Source of the DNA: an uncultured Bacilli bacterium | GTDB lineage: Bacteria; Bacillota_I; Bacilli_A; RF39; UBA660 | Reading direction: 5' to 3' | Assembly (NCBI GenBank): GCA_947627805.1 | Contig: CANQXB010000057.1 | Coordinates: forward strand, 1-6,522 | DNA: 6,522 nucleotides | Shown here: positions 1 to 5,904 of the stretch, in pieces | Layout: each line of letters opens with the position of its first letter | How positions within the stretch are numbered: the first letter of the stretch is position 1 | Program-made: the position numbers and the translations under genes | The notes under the pieces: generated by a model | What the model was told of the DNA's origin: nothing | The model's database searches: none | What the model saw: only the letters and a program-made list of their open reading frames with translations

Positions 1-60
1 AAATTATGTAAAAATATTCTTATCTATTTACCAAAAATTAACAATTAATCTAAACACTTT

Positions 61-1731
61 TTAACGGAAGCCGCCTCCGCCACCTCCGCCACCGAAGGAA
101 CCTCCTCCCCCACCAGAGGAAGAGAATCCCCCGCCCCCAGAAGAATAACTTTCGGCTCGACTTTTAGCCACACTTGCCGCATGAACACCTTCATAAGAAA
201 TCGTATGAATAAAAATAATATCATCATAATATTCATCAGTTAAAACATCAGGGTACAATCTCTTAAACTCTTTAGCGACTTTTTTAGCAATCCCAAAGAT
301 TTGCGCATACATTAAATATTCATCCCATAAATTTACTTCAATTGCCTTTCTATCTTTAATTAAAGTAAAATCATTTAAGAATTTCTTTAATCCTTGCATT
401 TCTAAAGCATTCTTTTTCATGGCATCACTAACTAAATATCTTTCCCTAAATTTGGTTTTTTCAACCGCAATTAAGTTTTCAGAAACAAAATTCATTGTTT
501 CATTATCAATTACTCTATTAAACCAATCAAGAATTTTTTGATAATGATTTTTACACCAATTAGTAAATTCATTTTTTTCTAAAACACCATCTTTACTAGC
601 GATATTCATCATTTCAAATAATTCCACTTCTAAAGGAGATAAATTATCACTATTTAAAAGTTTTAAAGCTTTATCTTTTTCTTTAACACTAATATTTTCA
701 ATATTTTTATTTTTTAACCACTTAAGAAGAATAGCTCCTAAAAAGTCGGTATTATTTTTAATTAAATCGTATTCACAGGCTACCCAATAAGCTTTAAAGA
801 TATCTTTTTTTAAAGGAATATCGCGAAAATAAGGGGCCTCTTTAAGATCTTTAGCACCTTTATTAAATTTTAATTTTTTGGTGCCATATTTAGGTCTAGT
901 AAAGATATAACCTAAACTTATAATAACAATTAAGAAGGGAAGTAAATTTACAAAGGCAACGAATAATAAACCTAAAATTTCTAAAATAGTATGACCTTTA
1001 GAATTATGATAATTTTCTGAATCTTCTTCGGCCATATTAGCATAATAGGTAAAATCTTCATCTATATTATTATCACTCATAAAAGTATTTTTAGGAAATT
1101 TTGCTAAAAGAACCATATATTCATCACTATCTAAAGAACCTTCTTTAGTCATTTCAATATAGCCATCATAAACATAGGCATAACCTTCATTGTTATTATC
1201 GCCATAACCATAACCCCAAACAGGAAGGGTATCATCATAAGCAAAATCACTATATACTTTAATATATACATGTTCTGGTTTATCAGATAATTCATAAGGA
1301 ATTAATTGCCAATAAATCATTTGACTATCATTTAAATTAGCCACAAAATCAGTAATCATATATTTTAAAGTATAAGTATTATTACCATATTCACTAATCC
1401 CAAAACATAATTCTACCCCATCAGAAGTATAATTAAGACCATTATGATATTTCTTTTCATTAAAAGAAGCTTCGACATCCCAAGGACTAACATAAGTAAA
1501 GGTTTGTTTATTTAAAGATACTTGAAAATCTTTAATTTGGGAATTACCTAAATTATAATAAGGCTTATACCCTTCTGTTCCTTGATTTAATTTAGCTTCC
1601 CATATTTCGGTAATATGCGCATCACCATAATTATCGACATATATGTCCATATTGATAGATTTAATATCATTAGCCCATACTTTAGGCATAAAAAGTAATA
1701 AACTAATAATTAAAAACCAAACTTTTTTCAT
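61..1731 (-). CDS. DUF2207 (YciQ-like) membrane protein with glycine-rich C-terminal tail
   Basis: This 556-residue protein has a signal peptide at residues 1-20 (MKKVWFLIISLLLFMPKVWA), then an extracytoplasmic beta-rich DUF2207-like region to about residue 230. One strong membrane segment follows at about 249-277, then a cytoplasmic domain rich in Lys and acidic residues at about 280-525. The last 25 residues are 17 Gly with Ser and Phe. This layout matches the DUF2207/YciQ family, whose biochemical role is unknown. I chose the ATG at 1731 because it starts a clean signal peptide and has AGGTAGGG upstream, with the GGG 5 bases from the start. An in-frame ATG at 1758 would add nine residues but lies inside a hairpin. 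It sits directly after lemA, and LemA proteins are often encoded beside Gly-tailed membrane proteins of this general kind, so a shared envelope role is inferred. The family call is confident; the function is not. Confidence 0.85.
   Translation of the reverse strand: MKKVWFLIISLLLFMPKVWANDIKSINMDIYVDNYGDAHITEIWEAKLNQGTEGYKPYYNLGNSQIKDFQVSLNKQTFTYVSPWDVEASFNEKKYHNGLNYTSDGVELCFGISEYGNNTYTLKYMITDFVANLNDSQMIYWQLIPYELSDKPEHVYIKVYSDFAYDDTLPVWGYGYGDNNNEGYAYVYDGYIEMTKEGSLDSDEYMVLLAKFPKNTFMSDNNIDEDFTYYANMAEEDSENYHNSKGHTILEILGLLFVAFVNLLPFLIVIISLGYIFTRPKYGTKKLKFNKGAKDLKEAPYFRDIPLKKDIFKAYWVACEYDLIKNNTDFLGAILLKWLKNKNIENISVKEKDKALKLLNSDNLSPLEVELFEMMNIASKDGVLEKNEFTNWCKNHYQKILDWFNRVIDNETMNFVSENLIAVEKTKFRERYLVSDAMKKNALEMQGLKKFLNDFTLIKDRKAIEVNLWDEYLMYAQIFGIAKKVAKEFKRLYPDVLTDEYYDDIIFIHTISYEGVHAASVAKSRAESYSSGGGGFSSSGGGGGSFGGGGGGGGFR
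64..138 (-). other. Glycine-rich tail coding segment, local GC spike
   Basis: The last 25 sense codons of the DUF2207 gene encode 17 Gly, mostly in runs of four to eight, broken by Ser and Phe. Because Gly codons are GGN, this segment is very GC-rich against an AT-rich surrounding. All four Gly codons occur, so it is not a simple tandem DNA repeat. Such low-complexity tails are typical of DUF2207 and related TPM proteins. It is probably flexible and cytoplasmic, given one signal peptide and one central membrane helix, though this depends on the assumed topology. Confidence 0.8.
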
Positions 1732-1736
1732 AAATA

Positions 1737-1744
1737 CCCTACCT
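1737..1744 (-). promoter_or_regulatory. Ribosome binding site that decides the DUF2207 start
   Basis: On the minus strand AGGTAGGG lies just upstream of the ATG at 1731, with 5 bases between its last G and the start codon. No comparable site precedes the ATG at 1758. It supports the shorter protein beginning MKKVWF. Confidence 0.6.
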
Positions 1745-1747
1745 TTT

Positions 1748-1773
1748 AAAAAGAGCATTTTTTAAAATGCTCT
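1748..1773 (-). terminator. Hairpin with short T-tract overlapping the lemA stop codon
   Basis: On the minus strand AGAGCATTTT and AAAATGCTCT form a perfect 10-base inverted repeat, separated by two bases (realistically an 8-base stem with a 6-base loop). A run of five T follows, counting the last stem base. The 5' arm includes the last two bases of the lemA TAG stop. The stem is AT-rich and the T-tract short, so it fits a weak or partial intrinsic terminator, or an RNA-processing or stability element, between lemA and the DUF2207 gene. No T-tract follows in the plus direction, which supports minus-strand function. Confidence 0.6.
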
Positions 1774-2326
1774 AGAATTTAATTTTAACATTTTCTCTTT
1801 CGTTCTCTTGAACTTCAAAGAATGTCTTTTTACTAAAGTTAAACATTTTAGCCACAATATTAGAAGGAAACATTTCAATTTTATTATTTAATTTTAAAAC
1901 TGAATCATTATAAAATTGGCGAGCATATACTATTTTTTGTTCAATTTCGGAAAGTTCTGTTTGTAATTCTAAAAAATTAGTATTAGCTTTTAAATCAGGG
2001 TAAGCTTCAGATAAAGCAAATAATCTACTAATCGCATTAGAAAGTTCCCCATCCGCTTTTAACTTATCACCAAGTTCATTAGCCGTAACATAAGAATTAC
2101 GGGCTTTAACAACACTATCTAAAGTTTCCTTTTCATGTTTAGTATACCCTTTAACTATTTCAACTAAATTAGGTACTAAATCAAATCTTCTTTTTAACTC
2201 AACATCAATTTGACTAGCTTCATCTTCAACTTTATTCTTAAGACTTACTAAACCATTATAAGTTGAAATAAAGTAAAGAACTACTAAAACCACTAAAACA
2301 ATAACTATAATTAAAACTAAACCCAT
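1772..2326 (-). CDS. lemA: LemA family membrane protein
   Basis: This 184-residue protein matches the usual length and layout of LemA. An N-terminal hydrophobic anchor (about residues 2-20) is followed by YNGLVSLKNKVEDEASQIDV, then a conserved segment with RRFDLVPNLVEIVKGYTKHE, and later EAYPDLKAN, the ARQFYNDSV segment and KIEMFPSNIVA. The rest is predicted to be helical, consistent with the LemA helical-bundle fold. The protein is probably anchored in the cytoplasmic membrane; the molecular function of the family is not established. The ATG at 2326 has AAGGAGTGAT upstream, close to an ideal Shine-Dalgarno, with 9 bases between AGGAG and the start. A promoter lies about 25 bases upstream. 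The TAG stop overlaps a hairpin before the DUF2207 gene, 40 bases downstream, with which it probably shares a transcript. Confidence 0.93.
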   Translation of the reverse strand: MGLVLIIVIVLVVLVVLYFISTYNGLVSLKNKVEDEASQIDVELKRRFDLVPNLVEIVKGYTKHEKETLDSVVKARNSYVTANELGDKLKADGELSNAISRLFALSEAYPDLKANTNFLELQTELSEIEQKIVYARQFYNDSVLKLNNKIEMFPSNIVAKMFNFSKKTFFEVQENERENVKIKF

Positions 2327-2350
2327 TATATATCACTCCTTATATTTAAA

Positions 2351-2379
2351 ATATTATCATAAATAGCTTATCTTTTCAA
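2351..2379 (-). promoter_or_regulatory. Sigma-A-type promoter for lemA
   Basis: On the minus strand TTGAAA (2379-2374) is followed by a 17-base spacer and TAATAT (2356-2351), with TG one base before the -10 to give an extended -10 (TGATAATAT). The predicted start is near 2344, giving a leader of about 18 bases that contains the lemA ribosome binding site. It implies that lemA and the DUF2207 gene can be transcribed independently of the ATPase gene upstream. Confidence 0.6.
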
Positions 2380-2422
2380 GGTGGACTCCTAAGTATTTTC
2401 TAGTTTTGATTACTATATCAAT

Positions 2423-3619
2423 TTATTTTTCTAATAACCAATCTATAATATTTTTATGAATAATACCATTTTGAGAATAATCTAATTTATCAGTTGATAT
2501 AACATATTTGGGGTAATTATCTTGAATATTATTATAGGCTCCAAATTCTCTTTCTTCAATTTCTTTATTAGACAGTTCAAAAGTAACTTGATAATATTCT
2601 TTTTGATTATGTTTTGTAGCAATAAAATCTATTTCTCTACCATTATTATTTCCTACGCTGACATTATAACCTCTAAAAATTAGTTCATTATAAACAATAT
2701 TTTCTAAATAGGCACCATATTGAGTCTTTTTATTGATATTTAAAATTTGCCCCAATCCCAAATCGGTCAAATAATATTTGTCTTTGCGAGATAATATTCT
2801 TTTTCCTCTAATGTCATAGGTAGAAATTTTAGACATTAATAATGAGGCTTCAGCATAATCTAAACATTCATAAATAGTTTTGGAAGAAACTGGTATTTTT
2901 TCGTTTTCAAAAGCACTCATCATATTAGTTGGAGAAAATGTTTGACTAGGATTAGTTACTAAATATTCCATAACTCTTTCAAATAAAGCGACATTTTTTA
3001 TGGAATTTCTTTTTACAATATCTTTCAATACTATTGAATCAAACACATCTTTTAAGTAAGTTTTCATCCCTTCTTCAGTTGTAAATTCAAACCTTTGGGG
3101 CATTCCCCCCCAAAGCAAATAGTCATTAAAGGCTTCTTCAATATCAATCTTTTCTTTAATATTTTTGTATTTTATAACTTCTCTAAAAGTAAAGGGGGCC
3201 AATTTGAAAGTTACGTATCTTCCCGATAAAAGAGTTGCTAACTCCGAAGATAAAAGTTTAGAATTAGAACCGGTTATAAAAATTGAAACATTTAAAGTAG
3301 ATTTAAAAGAATTAATTGCTCTTTCCCACTCTTCAACCATTTGAACTTCATCAAATAGAAGAAAATATTTCTTTTTATCTTTTATTTTATCTTTAATATA
3401 AGTATTTAAATCTAAATAGTTTTTTATAAAAGAAAAATTTACATCTTCAAAATTAATATAAATAATATGTTTATCATTAATGCCTTTTTCCTTTAATTCA
3501 TCAATTATTTGTAGTAATAACGTCGATTTCCCACATCTTCTTATTCCCGTTATAATTTTAATTATATCTACATCATAAAATTCTCGTATTTTAGATAAAT
3601 ATTCTTCTCTTTTAATCAT
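2423..3619 (-). CDS. AAA+ ATPase with C-terminal DUF4143 domain
   Basis: This 398-residue protein has a P-loop GIRRCGKST at residues 25-33, a Walker B strand ending FLLFDE at 86-91, and a sensor-1-like FITGSNS at 114-120. LSGRYVTFKLAPFTFREV at 131-148 and LWGGMPQ at 169-175 are signatures of the DUF4143 ATPase group. A winged-helix-like linker appears to follow. The C-terminal domain resembles a PD-(D/E)XK nuclease fold: E306 in GAYLEN, D331 in REIDFIA, then QVTFEL where many relatives have ExK. Catalysis by this domain is therefore doubtful. These ATPases are widespread, patchily distributed and of unknown function. I chose the ATG at 3619 because GGTGAT sits four bases upstream; a GTG at 3628 lies inside that site. 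The gene has its own promoter and divides the cell-wall genes from lemA, suggesting an acquired accessory gene. No partner gene is visible. Confidence 0.88.
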   Translation of the reverse strand: MIKREEYLSKIREFYDVDIIKIITGIRRCGKSTLLLQIIDELKEKGINDKHIIYINFEDVNFSFIKNYLDLNTYIKDKIKDKKKYFLLFDEVQMVEEWERAINSFKSTLNVSIFITGSNSKLLSSELATLLSGRYVTFKLAPFTFREVIKYKNIKEKIDIEEAFNDYLLWGGMPQRFEFTTEEGMKTYLKDVFDSIVLKDIVKRNSIKNVALFERVMEYLVTNPSQTFSPTNMMSAFENEKIPVSSKTIYECLDYAEASLLMSKISTYDIRGKRILSRKDKYYLTDLGLGQILNINKKTQYGAYLENIVYNELIFRGYNVSVGNNNGREIDFIATKHNQKEYYQVTFELSNKEIEEREFGAYNNIQDNYPKYVISTDKLDYSQNGIIHKNIIDWLLEK

Positions 3620-3623
3620 TTTT

Positions 3624-3630
3624 ATCACCC
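3624..3630 (-). promoter_or_regulatory. Ribosome binding site fixing the ATPase start
   Basis: GGGTGAT on the minus strand includes GGTGAT, an exact part of the canonical GGAGGTGAT site, four bases before the ATG at 3619. The alternative in-frame GTG at 3628 lies within this motif and would have no site of its own, so it is rejected. Confidence 0.65.
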
Positions 3631-3636
3631 ATATTA

Positions 3637-3665
3637 ATTATATTATTAAAATCTATTAAAGTCAA
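3637..3665 (-). promoter_or_regulatory. Near-consensus sigma-A promoter for the DUF4143 ATPase
   Basis: On the minus strand TTGACT (3665-3660) is followed by exactly 17 bases and a perfect TATAAT (3642-3637), 11 of 12 consensus positions. Transcription would start near 3630, leaving a leader of about 11 bases that consists of little more than the ribosome binding site. This is the strongest promoter-like sequence in the window. Confidence 0.8.
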
Positions 3666-3666
3666 C

Positions 3667-3715
3667 ATATTTTCCCACAGGAAAATATAATTTAAATTTT
3701 AGCATTATATTTTCC
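3667..3715 (-). repeat. Three GGAAAATAT repeats, candidate operator upstream of the ATPase promoter
   Basis: The 9-mer ATATTTTCC occurs on the plus strand at 3667-3675 and 3707-3715, and its exact reverse complement at 3680-3688. Copies 3667-3675 and 3680-3688 form a perfect dyad with a 4-base centre, one base upstream of the -35 box. Copies 3680-3691 and 3704-3715 form a longer, perfect 12-base inverted repeat with a 12-base loop, whose distal arm reaches the ftsW stop codon. The two pairings share the middle copy and are mutually exclusive as RNA hairpins. An operator for a dimeric regulator is the simplest reading. No T-tract follows on the minus strand, so a terminator for ftsW is less likely but possible. 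Confidence 0.6.
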
Positions 3716-4803
3716 TAAAATTGATTTTTGCTAATATTAAGTAAGATACCAATACTAGCCATACTAACTAGTAAACTACTACCACCATAAGATAAAAAAG
3801 GTAAAGTTACTCCTGTAACTGGAATTAAACCAACGACAACCATCAAATTTAAACTAGCTTGAATAATTAAACCAAAGGAAAGACCAAAGGCTAAATATTT
3901 ACCAAACAAATCATTTTGTTTTAAAGAAATGGAAATACCTTCATAAAAAATCAGTAAAAATAAACTGGTAACAATTAAAACTCCTAAAAAACCTAACTCT
4001 TCACTAATAATAGAAAAGATAAAATCAGTTTGGGGTTCTGGTAAATAAAAGAATTTTTGTCGCGAATTAAACAGCCCTTGACCAATTAGACCACCGGGAC
4101 CAATGGCATATAAACTTTGGAGAATTTGGTACCCACTACCTAAAGGATCACTCCAAGGATTTAGGAAACTTACTATTCTTTTAATTCGGTAAGGGGCAGC
4201 GATAATTATACCGACAATTCCCATTAAACCTAAAAGGCCCATTTTAACAAAGAAAGAAATATTAACACCACTGATAAAAATTAACACTACTAAAGTAAGA
4301 ACAATAACCATAGCGCTTCCAAAGTCAGGCTCTAACATAATGAGTAAGAAAAATAAACCGATAACTCCTAAAATAGGAAGAACTCCTTTAGTAATACTTT
4401 TCATAAGTTTTTCATTATTAGTTAAATATTTAGAAACATAAATAATTAAACCGATTTTAGCAAATTCACTGGGTTGAATACCTAAAGGACCAAGACCAAA
4501 CCAACTGCGACTTCCATTTCTAATACTCCCAATTCCCGGAATTAAAACTAAAGTTAAAAGAATAGCACAAATAATTAAAATAACATTAGCATATTTATAA
4601 TAGATATGATAATCAATTTTCGCCATAACCAACATTAAAATAAGGCCAATTAAGAAAAATATTCCTTGCATAATTACAAAATGATAAGGATTATTGAATT
4701 TAAATTCCGCCCAAATAAAACTAGCCGAATAAATCATTAAAAGACCAAAAACAGTAATTAAAATTACTGCTAAAAATAAAGTCTTATTAAAATTTTTTTT
4801 CAA
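3715..4803 (-). CDS. ftsW: FtsW/SpoVE-type SEDS peptidoglycan glycosyltransferase
   Basis: This 362-residue polytopic membrane protein polymerises lipid II into glycan strands and normally works with a class B PBP at the septum. It is hydrophobic throughout, consistent with about ten membrane helices. SEDS signatures are present: PSEFAK at 111-116, EPDFGSA at 158-164, the segment from GQGLFNSRQK into LPEPQTDFIF (241-263), and PVTGVTLPFLSYGG at 328-341. D260 in PEPQTDF corresponds to the catalytically required Asp of the family. The wording around it is closer to FtsW/SpoVE than to RodA, and the place beside mraY and a PBP supports that. The start is TTG at 4803, with AGGGGG nine bases upstream. 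Only 25 bases separate it from mraY, so the two are co-transcribed. Eight A follow the start codon almost directly. Confidence 0.93.
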   Translation of the reverse strand: MKKNFNKTLFLAVILITVFGLLMIYSASFIWAEFKFNNPYHFVIMQGIFFLIGLILMLVMAKIDYHIYYKYANVILIICAILLTLVLIPGIGSIRNGSRSWFGLGPLGIQPSEFAKIGLIIYVSKYLTNNEKLMKSITKGVLPILGVIGLFFLLIMLEPDFGSAMVIVLTLVVLIFISGVNISFFVKMGLLGLMGIVGIIIAAPYRIKRIVSFLNPWSDPLGSGYQILQSLYAIGPGGLIGQGLFNSRQKFFYLPEPQTDFIFSIISEELGFLGVLIVTSLFLLIFYEGISISLKQNDLFGKYLAFGLSFGLIIQASLNLMVVVGLIPVTGVTLPFLSYGGSSLLVSMASIGILLNISKNQF

Positions 4804-4828
4804 ATGTTTTTACCCCCTAAATTATTTT

Positions 4829-5821
4829 TTATAACCAAACACCATAAGTAATCGCGGCCATGGCAAGTAATAGACCGACGACATAAAATAATTTGACAAT
4901 ATCACTTTCGCTCCACTTTAATTCTTCAAAGTGATGATGCAAAGGTGCTTTTAAAAATACTTTATGATTAAATTTGCGAATACCAATTATTTGAATAAAA
5001 CTACTAAGAGTTTCAATAACAAAAACTCCCCCAATAATAGCTAAAGATAATTCGTGTCTAGTTAAAATAGCAATAGTAGCCAAAGCTCCTCCTAAAGAAA
5101 GAGAACCTAAATCACCCATAAAGACATGAGCGGGATGCGAATTATAAACTAAAAATCCTAATAAAGCTCCAACAGTTAAAAAACAGAAAATAGCAATTTC
5201 TTGGTAACCTTCTAACCAACCACAATTCCAAGAAATAATCCCATAGGCAAGAAAAGCAATAGCACTAAGACCTGTCGCTAAACCATCCAAGCCATCGGTA
5301 ATATTTACGGCATTAGTTGTACCGACTAATAAGAATAAAATGAAAATACCAAACATCCAGCCTAAAGGAATAACTAAATTTAAAGCTGTAAATTGTAAGG
5401 TTGATGAACCCCCACTAATCATAAAGAAATAAAAGAAAATAAGGGCAATAATCATTTGAATTAAAAACTTCGTAACAATACTTAACCCCGCATTATTCTT
5501 AAATTTAACTTTTAAAAAGTCATCGACTCCTCCTAAAACTGCATAAGCCAAAAAGACAAAGATTAAAATACCGAGATTATAACTAAGTTCAATAGACTTA
5601 TTAATATATAATAAAATCAAAGAAAGAATAACAGGGAAAATAAAGATAATTCCCCCCATTGTTGGAGTTCCTTCTTTAACTAAATGTCTTTTATTTATTT
5701 CCCGACTAACATTTTGACCAATATGAAATTTCTTTAAAAGGGGAATAAAAACTAAACCACTGGCAATTGCTAAAATAAAACCTAACATCATGGCCATGGC
5801 CGCTTTGGCTAGAATTAACAT
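4829..5821 (-). CDS. mraY: Phospho-N-acetylmuramoyl-pentapeptide-transferase
   Basis: MraY transfers phospho-MurNAc-pentapeptide from the UDP-linked precursor to undecaprenyl phosphate, making lipid I on the inner face of the cytoplasmic membrane. The protein has 330 residues, close to the usual length, and about ten hydrophobic segments. Family motifs are intact: KEGTPTMGG at 49-57, the D100-D101 pair in GGVDDFLK, NAVNITDGLDGLA at 170-182 with D176, FMGDLGS at 234-240 with D237, and the histidine motif KAPLHHHFE at 291-299. The ATG at 5821 has AGAGGTG eight bases upstream. It lies 83 bases after the PBP gene and 25 before ftsW. murE and murD, frequent neighbours of mraY in Bacillota, are not adjacent here. 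All key residues I know are present, so it should be active. Confidence 0.97.
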   Translation of the reverse strand: MLILAKAAMAMMLGFILAIASGLVFIPLLKKFHIGQNVSREINKRHLVKEGTPTMGGIIFIFPVILSLILLYINKSIELSYNLGILIFVFLAYAVLGGVDDFLKVKFKNNAGLSIVTKFLIQMIIALIFFYFFMISGGSSTLQFTALNLVIPLGWMFGIFILFLLVGTTNAVNITDGLDGLATGLSAIAFLAYGIISWNCGWLEGYQEIAIFCFLTVGALLGFLVYNSHPAHVFMGDLGSLSLGGALATIAILTRHELSLAIIGGVFVIETLSSFIQIIGIRKFNHKVFLKAPLHHHFEELKWSESDIVKLFYVVGLLLAMAAITYGVWL

Positions 5822-5842
5822 AAGTTCTTCACCTCTTTAATA

Positions 5843-5871
5843 ATTATACACCATTTATCAAGTCCTTTTAA
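5843..5871 (-). promoter_or_regulatory. Possible internal promoter for mraY-ftsW
   Basis: In the 83-base gap after the PBP gene, the minus strand has a perfect TATAAT (5848-5843), preceded at 17 bases by a weak -35, TTAAAA (5871-5866). Transcription would start near 5836, right at the mraY ribosome binding site. The -10 is strong but the -35 is poor, and such hexamers are common in AT-rich DNA. Confidence 0.4.
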
Positions 5872-5904
5872 ATTAAACTATTACTTTTGACAGTCAATTT
5901 GTGT

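Noticed and set aside
1..60. Possible terminator after the DUF2207 gene (ATTAA, TTAAT, then T-run, minus strand)
   Set aside because: The stem is only five A-T pairs with a three-base loop, too weak to distinguish from AT-rich background.
45..236. A 63-codon minus-strand open frame over the end of the DUF2207 gene
   Set aside because: It lies in another frame inside a well-supported gene; its composition is explained by the Gly-codon run and it has no independent support.
1732..1758. Longer N-terminus for the DUF2207 protein from the ATG at 1758
   Set aside because: The extra nine residues precede an otherwise clean signal peptide, the ATG is in a hairpin arm, and the better ribosome site serves the ATG at 1731.
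2406..2421. Inverted repeat TTGAT...ATCAA after the ATPase stop
   Set aside because: The stem is five bases and no T-tract follows on the minus strand, so a terminator is not supported; readthrough into lemA remains possible.
2423..3619. The DUF4143 ATPase as part of a new defence or toxin-antitoxin system
   Set aside because: No partner, effector, antitoxin or mobile-element gene is present on either side, so the sequence does not support a system claim.
3620..3628. GTG start at 3628 for the ATPase
   Set aside because: The GTG is part of the GGGTGAT ribosome site of the ATG at 3619 and, by the predicted promoter, would be only about two bases from the transcript start.
5887..5897. Palindrome TTGACAGTCAA after the PBP stop
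   Set aside because: It has a single-base centre, so it cannot fold as a simple hairpin, and there is no T-run. Read as a -35 box it lacks a good -10 at 16-18 bases.
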